Assembly (NCBI GenBank): GCA_964525935.1
Contig: CAZGJZ010000011.1
Span: 62,001-126,000 of the forward strand
Reading direction: 5' to 3'
Source of the DNA: UBA2377 sp964525935
GTDB lineage: Bacteria > Verrucomicrobiota > Verrucomicrobiia > Opitutales > Opitutaceae
Length of the DNA stretch: 64,000 bases
Positions within the stretch are counted from its first letter, which is position 1. Every line of letters begins with the position of its first letter. The position numbers and the translations under genes were made by a program. Shown here piece by piece: positions 43,476 to 54,100 of this stretch. The notes under the pieces are model-generated. The model saw only the letters and a list, made by a program, of their open reading frames with translations. It had not been told where the DNA came from and ran no database searches.

Positions 43476-46400
43476 ATGTCCGACCCGGCGACGCCTCACT
43501 TCCACATCGATTCCCCCACCACCTGGCGGCCGGCTGTGGCCAGCGTGCAGATTGTCGGCTGGCTTTACGCCGGCGAAGCGAATCGCTGTGTCGATTTGCG
43601 TGCCCGCGTAGACAAACGGGCTTACCTTGGCATCTATGGCTTGGAACGGCCTGACACCCATCAGCTTTTCGGGGGCACCGAGGCCGCATTGCGGACCGGC
43701 TTCATCCAGCGTGTTCAAATCTGGCAAGGCGCCCGTGCCCTCGCGCTCGACTGGCATGATGGCACGCAATGGCGGGAGTTTTTTCGCACCAACCTCGACA
43801 CGTCATCGCTACCCGCCGAGGCCGGCAAACCGCCGAAAATCCTGCGGGCGGCTCTCGTCAATCAGACGCTCCACTACCTTTACCGTCATTTCCACCGTGC
43901 CCCGTGGCGCGAACTTTGCCGTCAGGCCGATATTGCCTTGCACGACATTCTTGCCCCCACCAGCGACACCGGTGGCGGAGATCAATTCATCGGTCACATC
44001 GAAAATCCCGGTTACTGGGTTAATGTCACTTACGAGAAATTTCGTGTCACTGGTTGGACCTTCGGCGTTGGACGCACGATCAAACGGCTGGGCGCCACCA
44101 CGGGAGTGCTTTCGGAAAACCGACTCGTTTATCCCAAAGACCGGCCCGACGTCGTCAACCACCGCCCCGATTACGCTCACGCGTTGAAATCCGGCTTCTA
44201 CGGTCTGGTGGATATCCGCAAGGAGAGCCCCAGTCCCGCCAACCTGCTCATCTTTGCCGAATTGGACGACGGCAGCCGCTCGCTGGCCTTTGCCCGGCGT
44301 CTCTATTTGGACCGACGCGACGAGCACTCCGGCCCTATTCCTGTTTTCAAGCCTCATCTTTTTTACCGCGTCGTCGCCGCCTTTCTCCGCGGCCGCCTGC
44401 TCGGCCGTTTCGAATTCGACAGCTGGCCCGGCGTCCGCGCTGAAATCGACCGCCTTAAGGCCCACCTCGCCAACACGCTCAGTCACGGTGCCGCCGCGAA
44501 AATTCCCGACGCCATTGTCCGTCGCAAGGATCAGGATCCCTACACGCGCTGGTGCTGGCACAACCGCCTCACGCCGCGCCTCCGGACCGTGCTCCAGCAG
44601 GACGCCGAGGCCACCGTTCGCGCCGGTGGCCCGCTCATCAGTCTCGTCGTGCCGGCCTACAACACGCCGGAAAAATACCTCCGCGAGTTGCTCGACTGCC
44701 TGAAGCAGCAGATTTACCCGCGGTGGGAACTCTGCATCGCCGATGATGCTTCGCCTCAGCCCCACGTCCGGCGTATGCTGGAGGAAGCCGCTCGCGCCGA
44801 TGCCCGCATCAAGCCCGTCTTCCGGCCCACTAACGGCCACATCGCACGCGCCACAAATTCCGCGCTCGATCTGGCCACTGGCCAATTCGTCGCCCTGCTC
44901 GACCACGACGATCTGCTCCCCCATGACGCACTGCTGCATGTGGCCGAGGCCATCGTGCACCATCCCACCGCCGGCTACCTTTACACGGACGAGGACAAAA
45001 TCGACGATACCGGCCGTCGTTTCGACCCGCAATTCAAGGGTGACTGGAGTCCCGAAATGGGGCTCACGCACAATTACACGCACCACCTCACCGTCATCCG
45101 GCGCGATATCGTGGAAGCCGCCGGCCGGCTCCGTCCCGAGTTCAACGGCGCGCAGGACATCGACCTTTTCCTCCGCTGCTGGGAGCTGATCGACGCCAAG
45201 GACGTGGTCCATGTGCCATTCATCGGCTACCACTGGCGGGCCCATGCCGAGAGCACCGCCACCCGCGGCGACCAAAAAGGTTATCTCTTCGCCGCCGCCC
45301 GCAACAGCATCGCCGAGGCCGTGCAGCGTCGCGCCCTGCGCGCCACGCCCATGCTGCCCGAATTTGCCCAGCACGGCGCACTCTGCCTTCACCAACTGAA
45401 ATGGGACGCCTCCGTCCTTCGCGATCACCCGGTCACAATCGTCATCCCATCGAAGAACCGCGCCGACCTCCTCGGCCCGTGTCTCGATGCCATCGCCCGC
45501 ACCACGCCGCGCGAATTCGTCAAGGTGATCGTCGTCGATGACAATTCCGACGATCCCGCTGCGCTCGCCCTACTCGCCGCGCTTCCATCCCGCCCCGACC
45601 TGCAAGCCACGGTCGTGCATGCCGGCACACCTGCCGCCAGCGTGGACGATCCCGGCCTGACCGCGCCCAAAACCCGCGAGTCCCTTCAACTCAGCCGCGC
45701 CGCCACCATCGCGCCCGCGGCGGGCTTCAATTACTCCCGGCTCGTTAATCTCGGCACCGCCCTCGCCGATACACCGTTCGTGCTGCATCTCAACAACGAC
45801 GTCGCCGCACTTCAGCCCGGCTGGCTCGAGGATATGGCCGGCTGGCTCAGCATTCCCGGCGTCGGAATCGTCGGCGCCAAGCTGCTTTACCCTGACGATA
45901 CTGTAAATCACGCGGGCATTTCACTCAGCCCCGAGGACGGCTTGCCGCACGTCCTCTTCGAACGTGAACCGGCCGGCGAACTCGGCACGCTCTTCCTGCC
46001 GCACGCCGCGCGCAATGTCACCGCTGTCACCGGGGCTTGTCTGCTCACCCGCACCGCTCTTTATCGCCAGCTTGGCGGCTTCGACGAAGCCAAACTCCAA
46101 GTCGCTTACAACGACGTCGACTACTGCTTGCGCGCCGGCGACGCTGGATTCCGCACGGTGTTCACACCGCAGGCCGTGCTGCGGCACATCGGCAGCGCCT
46201 CGCGCGGTCAGATCTATGCCGAACGCGAGCATGTCGAATACATCGCCCGGCACGGGACCCGCCGCGACCGCTATCACAACGCCGCGCTCAACTTCCCGCC
46301 GCGCAACCTCCCGCTTAATCCCTACCACCAGCGCTACGCGCAGAGCTCGCGGCCGTTCCGCGCCATCGTCGTCACCCCAAACCTGAAATTCGAGGGTGCG

Positions 46401-47525
46401 CCAATCTTCCTGTTTGAACTCGCCCGCTATCTTGCCGCGCAACCTGGCGTGGAACTCACCATTGCCGCTGCCGAGGACGGACCGCTGCGCGCTCGCTACG
46501 AAGCCGCCGGCCTGAAGGTTGAGCTCTGGGATGTCGCCGCACTGCACCGTGCGCAGACGCCTGCCGCCTTCGCCACGGCCTTGCGCGCCTTCGCTGCCAG
46601 CCGCAACTGGGACCGCGCCGAGCTCTTCATCGGCAACACCTTGCTCGCGTTTTGGGTCGTGCAACTAGCGACCCACCTCGGCCGGCCCTCCGCACTCTAT
46701 CTGCACGAAAGCAGCCCCGTGAAGCGATTCTTCCAAAATTCGTTGCCGCCCCTGCTGCATCCGGTTGTCGAAGATGCACTCCGACTCGCCACCCGCGTCA
46801 TCTTCACCGCGCGCTCCACCCGCGACATCCACGAGGAGCTCAATCTCAACGACAACTTCCGCAGCCTCGCCAGTTGGGTCGATTTCGACCGCATCGACGC
46901 CTTCGCCGCGGAGCACTCCCCTGCCGAACTTCGTCGCAAACACGGGCTCGATCCCGATGCCGTCATCGTCACCAACATCGGCTCCATCTGCGAGCGCAAG
47001 GGCCAGCACATCTACATCCGCGGCATTGATCTGCTCCGCAAGGAACTGCCCGCCTCATTTAGTGGGAAAAAAATCCAGTGGGTCATGGTCGGCGCCCGTG
47101 AAGGCCTCTACATGGAAACTATCCGCGAGGACATCGCACTCATGGGCCTGCAGGACACCGTGAAGATCTTTGCCGAGACTCCCGACATCTACGATTTCTA
47201 CCGCCTCTCCGATGTGCTCGTCTGCACCAGTTTCGAGGAATCCTTTCCCCGCGTCATTCTCGAGGCGATGGCCTTCGGCAACCGCATCGTCAGCACCGAT
47301 GTCAATGGCATTGCGGAGATGCTGACCAACACCGACGAGGCCTACCTCGTGCCTGCGGGCGACCAGCATAAGCTTGCCGCCGCGCTCAAGCTATCTCTCG
47401 CCGACCACTTTGCCGGCAGCGGCAAGATGGTCTCGATGGCCCGCGCCCGTGCCGCACGCCACTATCACCACGCTCGCGTTTTTCCGCGGCACCTCCAAGT
47501 CGTCCGCGAGGCATGGCTCGGCTAA
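43476..47525 (+). CDS. Giant GT2-GT2-GT4 protein with two GW domains
   Basis: 1349 aa. GW domain 1 (about 15-120: VQIVGWLYAGE, LERPDTHQLF, RTGFI), GW domain 2 (about 166-285: FRVTGWTFGV, DRPDVVNHR, SGFYGLVDI). GT2-1 (about 386-620: ISLVVPAYNTPEKYLREL, CIADDASPQP, LLDHDDLLPHD). GT2-2 (about 650-930: VTIVIPSKNRADLLGP, VVDDNSDDPA, LHLNNDVAALQPGW, ACLLTRTALYRQLGGFDE). GT4 (about 960-1345: TPNLKFEGAPIFLFELARYL, SICERKGQHIY, EESFPRVILEAMAFG with the E-x7-E signature). The middle two modules resemble rhamnan- or O-antigen-type GT2 pairs. Three transferases in one chain could build a short repeat without release. Ends 9 bases before ATG 47534 of the next gene. Confidence 0.88.
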   Translation: MSDPATPHFHIDSPTTWRPAVASVQIVGWLYAGEANRCVDLRARVDKRAYLGIYGLERPDTHQLFGGTEAALRTGFIQRVQIWQGARALALDWHDGTQWREFFRTNLDTSSLPAEAGKPPKILRAALVNQTLHYLYRHFHRAPWRELCRQADIALHDILAPTSDTGGGDQFIGHIENPGYWVNVTYEKFRVTGWTFGVGRTIKRLGATTGVLSENRLVYPKDRPDVVNHRPDYAHALKSGFYGLVDIRKESPSPANLLIFAELDDGSRSLAFARRLYLDRRDEHSGPIPVFKPHLFYRVVAAFLRGRLLGRFEFDSWPGVRAEIDRLKAHLANTLSHGAAAKIPDAIVRRKDQDPYTRWCWHNRLTPRLRTVLQQDAEATVRAGGPLISLVVPAYNTPEKYLRELLDCLKQQIYPRWELCIADDASPQPHVRRMLEEAARADARIKPVFRPTNGHIARATNSALDLATGQFVALLDHDDLLPHDALLHVAEAIVHHPTAGYLYTDEDKIDDTGRRFDPQFKGDWSPEMGLTHNYTHHLTVIRRDIVEAAGRLRPEFNGAQDIDLFLRCWELIDAKDVVHVPFIGYHWRAHAESTATRGDQKGYLFAAARNSIAEAVQRRALRATPMLPEFAQHGALCLHQLKWDASVLRDHPVTIVIPSKNRADLLGPCLDAIARTTPREFVKVIVVDDNSDDPAALALLAALPSRPDLQATVVHAGTPAASVDDPGLTAPKTRESLQLSRAATIAPAAGFNYSRLVNLGTALADTPFVLHLNNDVAALQPGWLEDMAGWLSIPGVGIVGAKLLYPDDTVNHAGISLSPEDGLPHVLFEREPAGELGTLFLPHAARNVTAVTGACLLTRTALYRQLGGFDEAKLQVAYNDVDYCLRAGDAGFRTVFTPQAVLRHIGSASRGQIYAEREHVEYIARHGTRRDRYHNAALNFPPRNLPLNPYHQRYAQSSRPFRAIVVTPNLKFEGAPIFLFELARYLAAQPGVELTIAAAEDGPLRARYEAAGLKVELWDVAALHRAQTPAAFATALRAFAASRNWDRAELFIGNTLLAFWVVQLATHLGRPSALYLHESSPVKRFFQNSLPPLLHPVVEDALRLATRVIFTARSTRDIHEELNLNDNFRSLASWVDFDRIDAFAAEHSPAELRRKHGLDPDAVIVTNIGSICERKGQHIYIRGIDLLRKELPASFSGKKIQWVMVGAREGLYMETIREDIALMGLQDTVKIFAETPDIYDFYRLSDVLVCTSFEESFPRVILEAMAFGNRIVSTDVNGIAEMLTNTDEAYLVPAGDQHKLAAALKLSLADHFAGSGKMVSMARARAARHYHHARVFPRHLQVVREAWLG

Positions 47526-47533
47526 TCTCTCCT

Positions 47534-49645
47534 ATGCGCCCGCCCGCCTGGCAATCCGCGATCGAAATCCATCCATCCGGATGGGTTTGCCCGGCAGCAG
47601 GGCGCTTCTGGATCGCCGGATGGATCGCGGCGCCCGGCCTTGTGCCCGTCGATGTGCGCGCCCGACTGGCTGATCGCGTTTTCCTCGGCCTGTGCGGATT
47701 ACCGCGGCCCGACAAAGAAATCGCCGTGCATGGCCGGGCCGGCCCGCCGCAGGCCGGATTTTCGTTTCTCCTCGATCCCGTTGCCGGTGCCTGCGAGATC
47801 CAGTTGGAAGCCTGTGATCAGTTCGGCCGGTGGACTGTTTTTTTCCGTCACCCCTTCATTTGTCCCGGCGTCGTGGCCCCGCTTCCTCCTGCTGTGCCTT
47901 CCGCGCAAACCTTTCTTCGGCTGCTTCGCATTCAGCATCAGCGACCCCGCGAATCTTGGCGCTCGCTCGCCACCGAAATCGTCGTCGCCGAACAAGCCGT
48001 GACATTCGATGTGATGCCCAGCGTTCCTTTCCACGGCGCGCTGGAGGAACTCGGTGACCGCGCTGCCGTGCAATACGATCATCTCCTCGTCACCGGCTGG
48101 ATTGCACACCGCGAGCAGCGCATTGTGAGCCTCACCGCCTTTCTTGATACTGCCATCCCACTGCCGCTGGTGCATGGGCTGCCTCGTCCCGATGCAGGCG
48201 CACTGTTTGGCGACCTCGTTAACGCCGATCACTCCCGCTTCACCGGCTGGTTACCCATTCCGCCCACGGTCCCGCGCCCGCTCGCCCTGCGAATCTTCGC
48301 CCAACTGGCCGATGGTCGGACCGAGCTGGTTTTCCTCAAGCGCTTTCAGCCAGTCGTCACCAGTGGACGCGGCACCGATCTGCCGCCCTTTTCGCCCGCA
48401 AAAGCCATCGCCGCCACCTGGGCTCTCCGCCGGGCCGGCGTTCCGCCTCCGCTGCGCGCCGCGTGGCGTGACTACCAACTTGCCGCACCCGTGACTCAGC
48501 GGCTCGCACCCGCCCCGAAAGATCCGCCACCAACCGCGATCCGTCCACTGCGAGTGACTTTGGTGACGCATAATCTCAATTACGAAGGCGCCCCACTCTT
48601 CCTACTCGAATATGCCCGGCATCTCGCTGCGCAACCGAGCTGGGACGTTCGTCTCGTATCCATTTGTGAGGGTCCGCTGCGGGCGGCTTTCGCCTCTGCC
48701 GGGATTACGGTCATTGTGGCGAAGACCTTCGACGCCAACACCGATGTAATCATCGCTAACACCTTGGAGTCGCACTGGGCGGTGCCTCTCGCGCATCGGC
48801 TACAAAAAGCCTGTCTTTTTTATATCCACGAGAGTGCCAGCGCGCGCCGTTTCTTCGCCTTGCGACTCAGCCAGCCGGAACTGGAAGAGGTCGAGCGTGC
48901 CTTCACCCTCGCCACTCGCGTCGTCTTCATCGCCGATGCGGCGCGTCGGGCTCACGCCGCACTCGACCGTCAGGGAAATTTTCGTGTATTGCCGGGCTGG
49001 ATTGATATCGCACGTATCCAAACTTACGCCGCTACGCACTCGCGAAGCGAGGTGCGCCGCCGACTCGGTTTGCCAGAGGACGCCATTGTCTTCGCGAACA
49101 TCGGATCACTGCTACCGCGCAAGGGGCAGCAAATATTTATTGAGGCCATCGCCCGGCTCCAAGCAGCCAAACCCGCTGAACCACTCGTTTTTTGGCTCGT
49201 CGGCGCACAGGACGGACCCGACCCCTATGCCGACTTACTCCGCCGTGCCGTCGCGACGCCGGCCCTCGCCAGCGTTCGCATCATCACCCGCGACGCAGAT
49301 CCCTATCAATATTTCCACGCCGCGGATATCTTCGTCTGCTCCAGCCTGGAGGAAGCTCTGCCCCGCGTCGTTATGGAAGCCGCCCTCTTCGGCCGGCTCA
49401 TCGTTTCCACCAACGTGGATGGCATCCCCGAGATGCTCGGGCCCGAGGAAGCGTGGCTCGTCCCTCCAGCCGATGCCGCCAATCTGGCCGCAGCCATGCA
49501 GGCCGCACTCGCGGCGCATCAACGCAGTGATTTCTCCCGCGGTGAACGCGCCCGCACCAAGGTAGCGGCATGCTTCGACGCCGCCGTATTGTTGCCACGC
49601 CACATCGACCTGCTCCGCACCGTTGCTGAGATTCCCCTTACTTAG
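47534..49645 (+). CDS. GT4 glycosyltransferase with two GW domains
   Basis: 703 aa from ATG 47534 (ATG 47513 overlaps the previous gene; the later start matches the paralogue at 58415: both begin M, then ~6 residues, then a W and an HPxGW segment). GW domain 1 (about 10-115: FWIAGWIAAPG, GLPRPDKEI, QAGFSFLL), GW domain 2 (about 163-285: LLVTGWIAHRE, GLPRPDAGALF, SRFTGWLPI). GT4 (about 339-700: THNLNYEGAPLFLLEYAR, LPRKGQQIF, LEEALPRVVMEAALFG). The SICERKG segment of relatives is LLPRKG here. Its last 8 bases overlap the convergent GT-C gene. Confidence 0.87.
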   Translation: MRPPAWQSAIEIHPSGWVCPAAGRFWIAGWIAAPGLVPVDVRARLADRVFLGLCGLPRPDKEIAVHGRAGPPQAGFSFLLDPVAGACEIQLEACDQFGRWTVFFRHPFICPGVVAPLPPAVPSAQTFLRLLRIQHQRPRESWRSLATEIVVAEQAVTFDVMPSVPFHGALEELGDRAAVQYDHLLVTGWIAHREQRIVSLTAFLDTAIPLPLVHGLPRPDAGALFGDLVNADHSRFTGWLPIPPTVPRPLALRIFAQLADGRTELVFLKRFQPVVTSGRGTDLPPFSPAKAIAATWALRRAGVPPPLRAAWRDYQLAAPVTQRLAPAPKDPPPTAIRPLRVTLVTHNLNYEGAPLFLLEYARHLAAQPSWDVRLVSICEGPLRAAFASAGITVIVAKTFDANTDVIIANTLESHWAVPLAHRLQKACLFYIHESASARRFFALRLSQPELEEVERAFTLATRVVFIADAARRAHAALDRQGNFRVLPGWIDIARIQTYAATHSRSEVRRRLGLPEDAIVFANIGSLLPRKGQQIFIEAIARLQAAKPAEPLVFWLVGAQDGPDPYADLLRRAVATPALASVRIITRDADPYQYFHAADIFVCSSLEEALPRVVMEAALFGRLIVSTNVDGIPEMLGPEEAWLVPPADAANLAAAMQAALAAHQRSDFSRGERARTKVAACFDAAVLLPRHIDLLRTVAEIPLT

Positions 49646-51719
49646 CCTCAATCTTGGCCCAATAAATCCAGTCAAAAGCTCCTCCTTCACCCGGGCGGGT
49701 GGAGAAACGCAAAATCTCACCCGGTGCCGGTCGGTAGGAGATGCTTACTTGTTGCAGGCCTCGATCTGCAGGTCGGTTGAGGGGATCAAGGACTCGCTTG
49801 AAAATCTCCCGCTCGACGCCCGCGAAGTATGTCGAAATCACAAACTCAGCACCATCTGTTTTCGGCCCTTCGCGCTCGTAGGCCCCTGCCAGAAAACCAA
49901 AATCCCATTCGATCCGGGTGGCTTGCCCCGGGGGCCTGATCCATACTTCGCTGGGTGCGTGCGCGAAGAGAACTTTCTTCTTTTCCACCGTCATGTAGCC
50001 CAAACCAAACTTCATATAGGCGCGCAAAGGTGCCGGTGAAATGTGCGGGAAATCCGTTAAGGCCAAAGCCTGAGAAACCCGCCAAGGCTTGGATGGCAAT
50101 TCTGGCGCAAGGAGTGGCACTGCTGGATTTACCAAGTCGCCAAAGTTATTCGCCTCCGCGAGCTGTTGCTTGAACCGGTCCCGGTAGCGCAGGCTGCAAT
50201 AAATCTTTACCGCCGGGTGGGTCACCGTTGGCACTCGATCCAGGCCAAATGCCGTCGCGGCCCGGTCAACCACCGCAAGATTATCTAGCTGGCCGCCAGC
50301 CAATACGAGTGCAGCGACATCCTCGTCCGCCAAACCGGCAAACGCACGATCGAGATAAGCCGCGTCATTTTCCAGGCCGTTTCGCACCATAAGCGCGCGG
50401 TGCTGCGAGTAATACGGAATGATCGCAGACCAATCAGCGCCAACCACGATAATGACCGAGCTTTTCGGCAAAAAATCCCGCAGCGCCATCGTGTAGGAAA
50501 ATCCGCCTTCAGAGACCGCCATCTGCTGCTTGTGATAGTTTCCGAAGTAAACCCAGAGGTGCGCCGCGAATGGCACCACCAAAAGCCCCCAGCAAAGCCA
50601 GCGCGGAATTCGCGAGTCGAGCGCGCCCAGAAATAACCAGCCAAATGCCGCGCTGAGGAATAGGGCACAGGTATAAAAATAGTAGTCTTGGTAAGCGTAA
50701 GCCCACGGGAACAGCAGCTGGGCCAGAAAAAAAACGCCGGCCAAGCCGAACACGGGCCTGCGCACTTGAGGAACGAAGAGCAATCCTACCACAAGCAGTG
50801 CCAATATCAGCCACGGCGCCATGATGCCCTCACTCCAGCGCTCGGCGAGGATGCCCCAGGTTTTCGGGGAAACTCGCGCCGCCAAATCCGTCAGCCCCCA
50901 ATTCCCTTGAGCCAGACTTCCCGACGTAAAAATCTGCGCGGAAACGTGCGCTTCCTTAATGGGATCGGTCAGCAAAATCCACCACCGCAAAGCCCCCAGC
51001 GGCACCGCCACGCTGGCGACACCCCAGAAAACCGTCTCGAGTGATTGCAGCCACCGCCCTGCGCGCAATTCCCGCCAAAGCAGCCACGCGCCGTAAGCCG
51101 CACCCGGCAGCAACCAGACGGCATAAGTCGCGCTCTTGATCAACGCCGCGGCTGTGCCTGCCACGGTCGCAAGCAAGAACCAAGGCCAACGCCGCTTTTG
51201 CATCATACCCACGAACCCCACCAGCCACCATACGCAGCCCATCAGGGCCATGGAATCCATCAAGAAGGCCCGGGAGTAAAAAATATAAAGCGGGCACGCC
51301 AGCACGAGCGCCAGCACGAGGAGTCGCCGTGCCGGTGCCAGTTTCAAGTGGCCCATCAACAGGTAAAGTCCCGGCAACATCAGATAAAAACACGTCAGCG
51401 AGACCGTTCGGGCGGCGACGACATGGGACCAGCCCGTAGCCCGGCTCAGGCCAACCACCGCCCATTCATAGAGCGGCACCTCCAGGAGGATCGACACCCA
51501 CGGCTTACCCACGAGAGGCGTCTCGTAGAATAACGAAAAATTATTCTGCAAATCGATATAGTAGCTGGTGAGCGCCGTCTGGGTCTGCCGGAACTCATGC
51601 CCTACCAGAAATCCCACCGTCCAATTACGCGTGGTCAACCAGGCATGGCCCAGTAACGCGACCACGAAGATGCTGATAAGAATTCGGTTCTCGCTTTGCG
51701 CGGATGATCGTTCGGACAT
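49638..51719 (-). CDS. GT-C membrane glycosyltransferase (paralogue 2)
   Basis: 693 aa from ATG 51719; the frame continues 61 codons upstream but that part is not membrane- or signal-like and would overlap the divergent gene's start. Short N-tail, helix about 13-29, loop with GHEFRQTQTALTSYYIDL (Glu42), GKPWVSILLEVPLYEWAVV. About 11 helices, then soluble region (ALVLAGGQLDNLAVVDRA) and a C-terminal beta-sandwich (about 560-693: WIRPPGQATRIEWDFGF, LRFSTRPGEGGAFDWIYW). Same architecture as the three other GT-C paralogues. Confidence 0.88.
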   Translation of the reverse strand: MSERSSAQSENRILISIFVVALLGHAWLTTRNWTVGFLVGHEFRQTQTALTSYYIDLQNNFSLFYETPLVGKPWVSILLEVPLYEWAVVGLSRATGWSHVVAARTVSLTCFYLMLPGLYLLMGHLKLAPARRLLVLALVLACPLYIFYSRAFLMDSMALMGCVWWLVGFVGMMQKRRWPWFLLATVAGTAAALIKSATYAVWLLPGAAYGAWLLWRELRAGRWLQSLETVFWGVASVAVPLGALRWWILLTDPIKEAHVSAQIFTSGSLAQGNWGLTDLAARVSPKTWGILAERWSEGIMAPWLILALLVVGLLFVPQVRRPVFGLAGVFFLAQLLFPWAYAYQDYYFYTCALFLSAAFGWLFLGALDSRIPRWLCWGLLVVPFAAHLWVYFGNYHKQQMAVSEGGFSYTMALRDFLPKSSVIIVVGADWSAIIPYYSQHRALMVRNGLENDAAYLDRAFAGLADEDVAALVLAGGQLDNLAVVDRAATAFGLDRVPTVTHPAVKIYCSLRYRDRFKQQLAEANNFGDLVNPAVPLLAPELPSKPWRVSQALALTDFPHISPAPLRAYMKFGLGYMTVEKKKVLFAHAPSEVWIRPPGQATRIEWDFGFLAGAYEREGPKTDGAEFVISTYFAGVEREIFKRVLDPLNRPADRGLQQVSISYRPAPGEILRFSTRPGEGGAFDWIYWAKIEAK

Positions 51720-51879
51720 GCAGGAAATTCGTTTGAAAATAACCCAACCAAGTAACGGCAATGCTATTCTGCAGGATTCTGTAATAGTCTGACAACACAT
51801 CCCTTCGAACCATCCATCGGCCTTCACGCTTTTCCTGAGTTGTGCTGCCTGGGATAGTTTTCCAGCCTCCGCCGGATTC
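51720..51879. promoter_or_regulatory. Divergent spacer between GT-C and GT4 genes
   Basis: 160 bases, AT-richer than both flanking genes. On the minus strand TTGTCA (about 51788-51793) is followed 18 bases on by CAGAAT, a weak promoter-like pair. On the plus strand TGCTATTCT (about 51762-51770) could be an extended -10, without a good -35. No palindrome seen. Evidence is by eye only. Confidence 0.3.
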
Positions 51880-54090
51880 ATGCACGAAGTTCCCAACGCC
51901 ACCTTGCATTTCGACCCGCCTTATCCCGGTCTCGTCGGCGGCACGATCCTGCAAGGCTGGGTCGTCGGAAAACCCGGGCATCATTACGCCGATGTGCGCG
52001 CCCGTGTGGGTGACCAGCTTTTTCCCGCAGTCCATGGCATCCCCCGCGAAGACCTCGCACAGTTTTTCAAATCTTCGCGCCGTTACCTCCTGGCCGGCTT
52101 TGCCATCACGATGACGCTCCCCGCCGGGCGTCACCGAGTGGAGCTCGATGGGCTCACCCTTGAAGGCCGGTGGGAACACCTTGATGGCACTGACTGGGAG
52201 GTGACCGCACAGGAAGCCCAGCCCGACCCTGAAGCGCGCATCCCTCTCAATGCCGACGGCATGGGCGAAGCTCTCCGAACTATTTTACGCCGCCTCGGCA
52301 ACGAATCCGCCACCCCCGATAGTCTCGCCCGCGAGGTCATCACCGGCACCGCATCCCGGCACCATTTGCAGCATCCGCCGCGGCCGTTTCACGGACATCT
52401 GGATCAGCCGCGCACCCGGGAGCGTTCGCTCTTCGGCCGTCTGCCCATCTCTGGTTGGATGTATCACGAGGGCCTGCCGATCAAGCGTGTGCTCGCGACC
52501 ACCGACCTGCAGGCCCTGCAGGAAATGAAACTCGGACGCGCAACCGAGTTTCTTGGGGAGCGCTCCGGGCATTCTCCGCGCGCCACGCATTGCGGTTACG
52601 ATGGCTTCCTCGATCTGCCGGCCCAACTGCCGCAGCCGGCCAGTGTTCGCGTCTATGCAGAACTTGAGGACGGCAGCTGGCATCTCGGTTCTGCCGCGCG
52701 TTTTAGCGAGACGGACCAGGAGTTTCTCAAGCTGGCCTATGGCCGCTTCTCGCCCGTTACCTTCTGGCGCGCCTGGCGCGCCCTCGTCCGTGCGATGCGC
52801 ACCCGCGGCTGGCCCTTGCCGGATGGTCGCGGTCCCGTGATCCGGCAAGTATGGCGCGAGTATGCCACTCAAGCGCCCCGCCGCCGCAGCCTGACCCCGA
52901 TGCCCGCGCCAGTCTTCCGAAGCACCGGCGCAAAACCGCGCGTGCACCTGATCACGCATAACCTTAACCGCGAAGGCGCGCCTTTATTCCTCCTTGAATA
53001 CGCCCGCCACCTCCGCCTCGAAAGCGGAGTCGAACTGACTGTTACCAGTGGCGGTGAAGGCCCGTTGCGCGATGGGTTCGAAGCCTTGGGGGCCACGGTC
53101 GGCGTGGTCGATACCACCTCGCTCCTTAAAGCCACGACCGCCGCTGAACTTCGCTCTTTGTTGGCCGGGCTTGCCGTGAGCGTGCCTCTGGCCGACAGCT
53201 CATTGGTCGTCGCCAACACCCTTTCGGCTTGGTGGGGCGTGCACCTCGCTCATCGTGCCGCTCGACCCTCGCTCCTCTATATCCACGAAAGCACCTCACC
53301 CAACGGCTTCTTCCGCGGGCTGCTGCCCTCCGCTCCGCTCGCGATCGTGGAGAACACTTTCCGTCTCGCCAGCCGCGTCTCTTTCCTCACCACCACCACG
53401 CAACATTACTACCGCGCCCTCTCCGACGGTTCTAATTACTGCCTCAATCCCGGGTGGATCGACCTGGCCGCCATTGACGCCTTTCGGGCCGCCCATAACC
53501 GGGCGCAACTTCGCGCCGCGCTGCATTTCCCCGCCGAACGACGACTGGTCATCAACGTCGGCACCATCTGCGAGCGCAAGGGCCAGCACCTATTCGCCCG
53601 GGCCGTGGATCTGCTGTGGGAAAACGCACCCGAGCTCGCGGCTTCCTGTGATTTCCTGATGATCGGCGGCCGCGACACGCCCTACGACCGGGACCTCGCC
53701 CGATTTCTCACGCAGCTGAATCGCCCCAACCTGCGGGCCTTGCCGGAGTCAGGAAGAGTTTATGACTACTACGGTGCCGCCGATCTTTTTGTCTGCTCAA
53801 GCTACGAGGAGTCCTTCCCCCGCGTCGTGTTGGAAGCCATGGCCTTTGCGCTGCCGATCGTGAGCACCGCGGTGCACGGTATTCCTGAGATGGCGCGACC
53901 TGATCGCGAAGCCCTGCTCGTGCCAGCCGGAAACTCGGCCGCCCTGGCGGCGGCCTTGCGGTGCCTGCTCGCCGAACCCGCGAAAGGCCGCGCGCTGGCC
54001 GATTCCGCCCGGGCTCGTATCAGCGAATTCGATCTGCGCTCCGTGCTGCCACGCCACTTGCAACTCGCTCGGTCGCTCGCTCCGTTTTGA
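51880..54090 (+). CDS. GT4 glycosyltransferase with two GW domains
   Basis: 736 aa from ATG 51880. GW domain 1 (about 8-110: TILQGWVVGKPG, GIPREDLAQFFKSSR, LAGFAI), GW domain 2 (about 165-285: RPFHGHLDQP, LPISGWMYHEGL, YDGFLDLPA). GT4 (about 355-735: THNLNREGAPLFLLEYAR, TICERKGQHLFARAV, YEESFPRVVLEAMAFA). Closest in the window to the 60670 protein: both have GKPG after the GW, FKSSR and FHGHLDQP. Head-to-head with GT-C paralogue 2, tail-to-tail (10 bases) with paralogue 3. Confidence 0.87.
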   Translation: MHEVPNATLHFDPPYPGLVGGTILQGWVVGKPGHHYADVRARVGDQLFPAVHGIPREDLAQFFKSSRRYLLAGFAITMTLPAGRHRVELDGLTLEGRWEHLDGTDWEVTAQEAQPDPEARIPLNADGMGEALRTILRRLGNESATPDSLAREVITGTASRHHLQHPPRPFHGHLDQPRTRERSLFGRLPISGWMYHEGLPIKRVLATTDLQALQEMKLGRATEFLGERSGHSPRATHCGYDGFLDLPAQLPQPASVRVYAELEDGSWHLGSAARFSETDQEFLKLAYGRFSPVTFWRAWRALVRAMRTRGWPLPDGRGPVIRQVWREYATQAPRRRSLTPMPAPVFRSTGAKPRVHLITHNLNREGAPLFLLEYARHLRLESGVELTVTSGGEGPLRDGFEALGATVGVVDTTSLLKATTAAELRSLLAGLAVSVPLADSSLVVANTLSAWWGVHLAHRAARPSLLYIHESTSPNGFFRGLLPSAPLAIVENTFRLASRVSFLTTTTQHYYRALSDGSNYCLNPGWIDLAAIDAFRAAHNRAQLRAALHFPAERRLVINVGTICERKGQHLFARAVDLLWENAPELAASCDFLMIGGRDTPYDRDLARFLTQLNRPNLRALPESGRVYDYYGAADLFVCSSYEESFPRVVLEAMAFALPIVSTAVHGIPEMARPDREALLVPAGNSAALAAALRCLLAEPAKGRALADSARARISEFDLRSVLPRHLQLARSLAPF

Positions 54091-54100
54091 ACGTCGCGAT

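Noticed and set aside
43809..45428. 539-codon minus-strand open frame inside the giant GT gene
   Set aside because: Antisense to recognisable GW and GT2 modules; composition (Gly/Val/Glu-rich without motifs) is that of a shadow frame.
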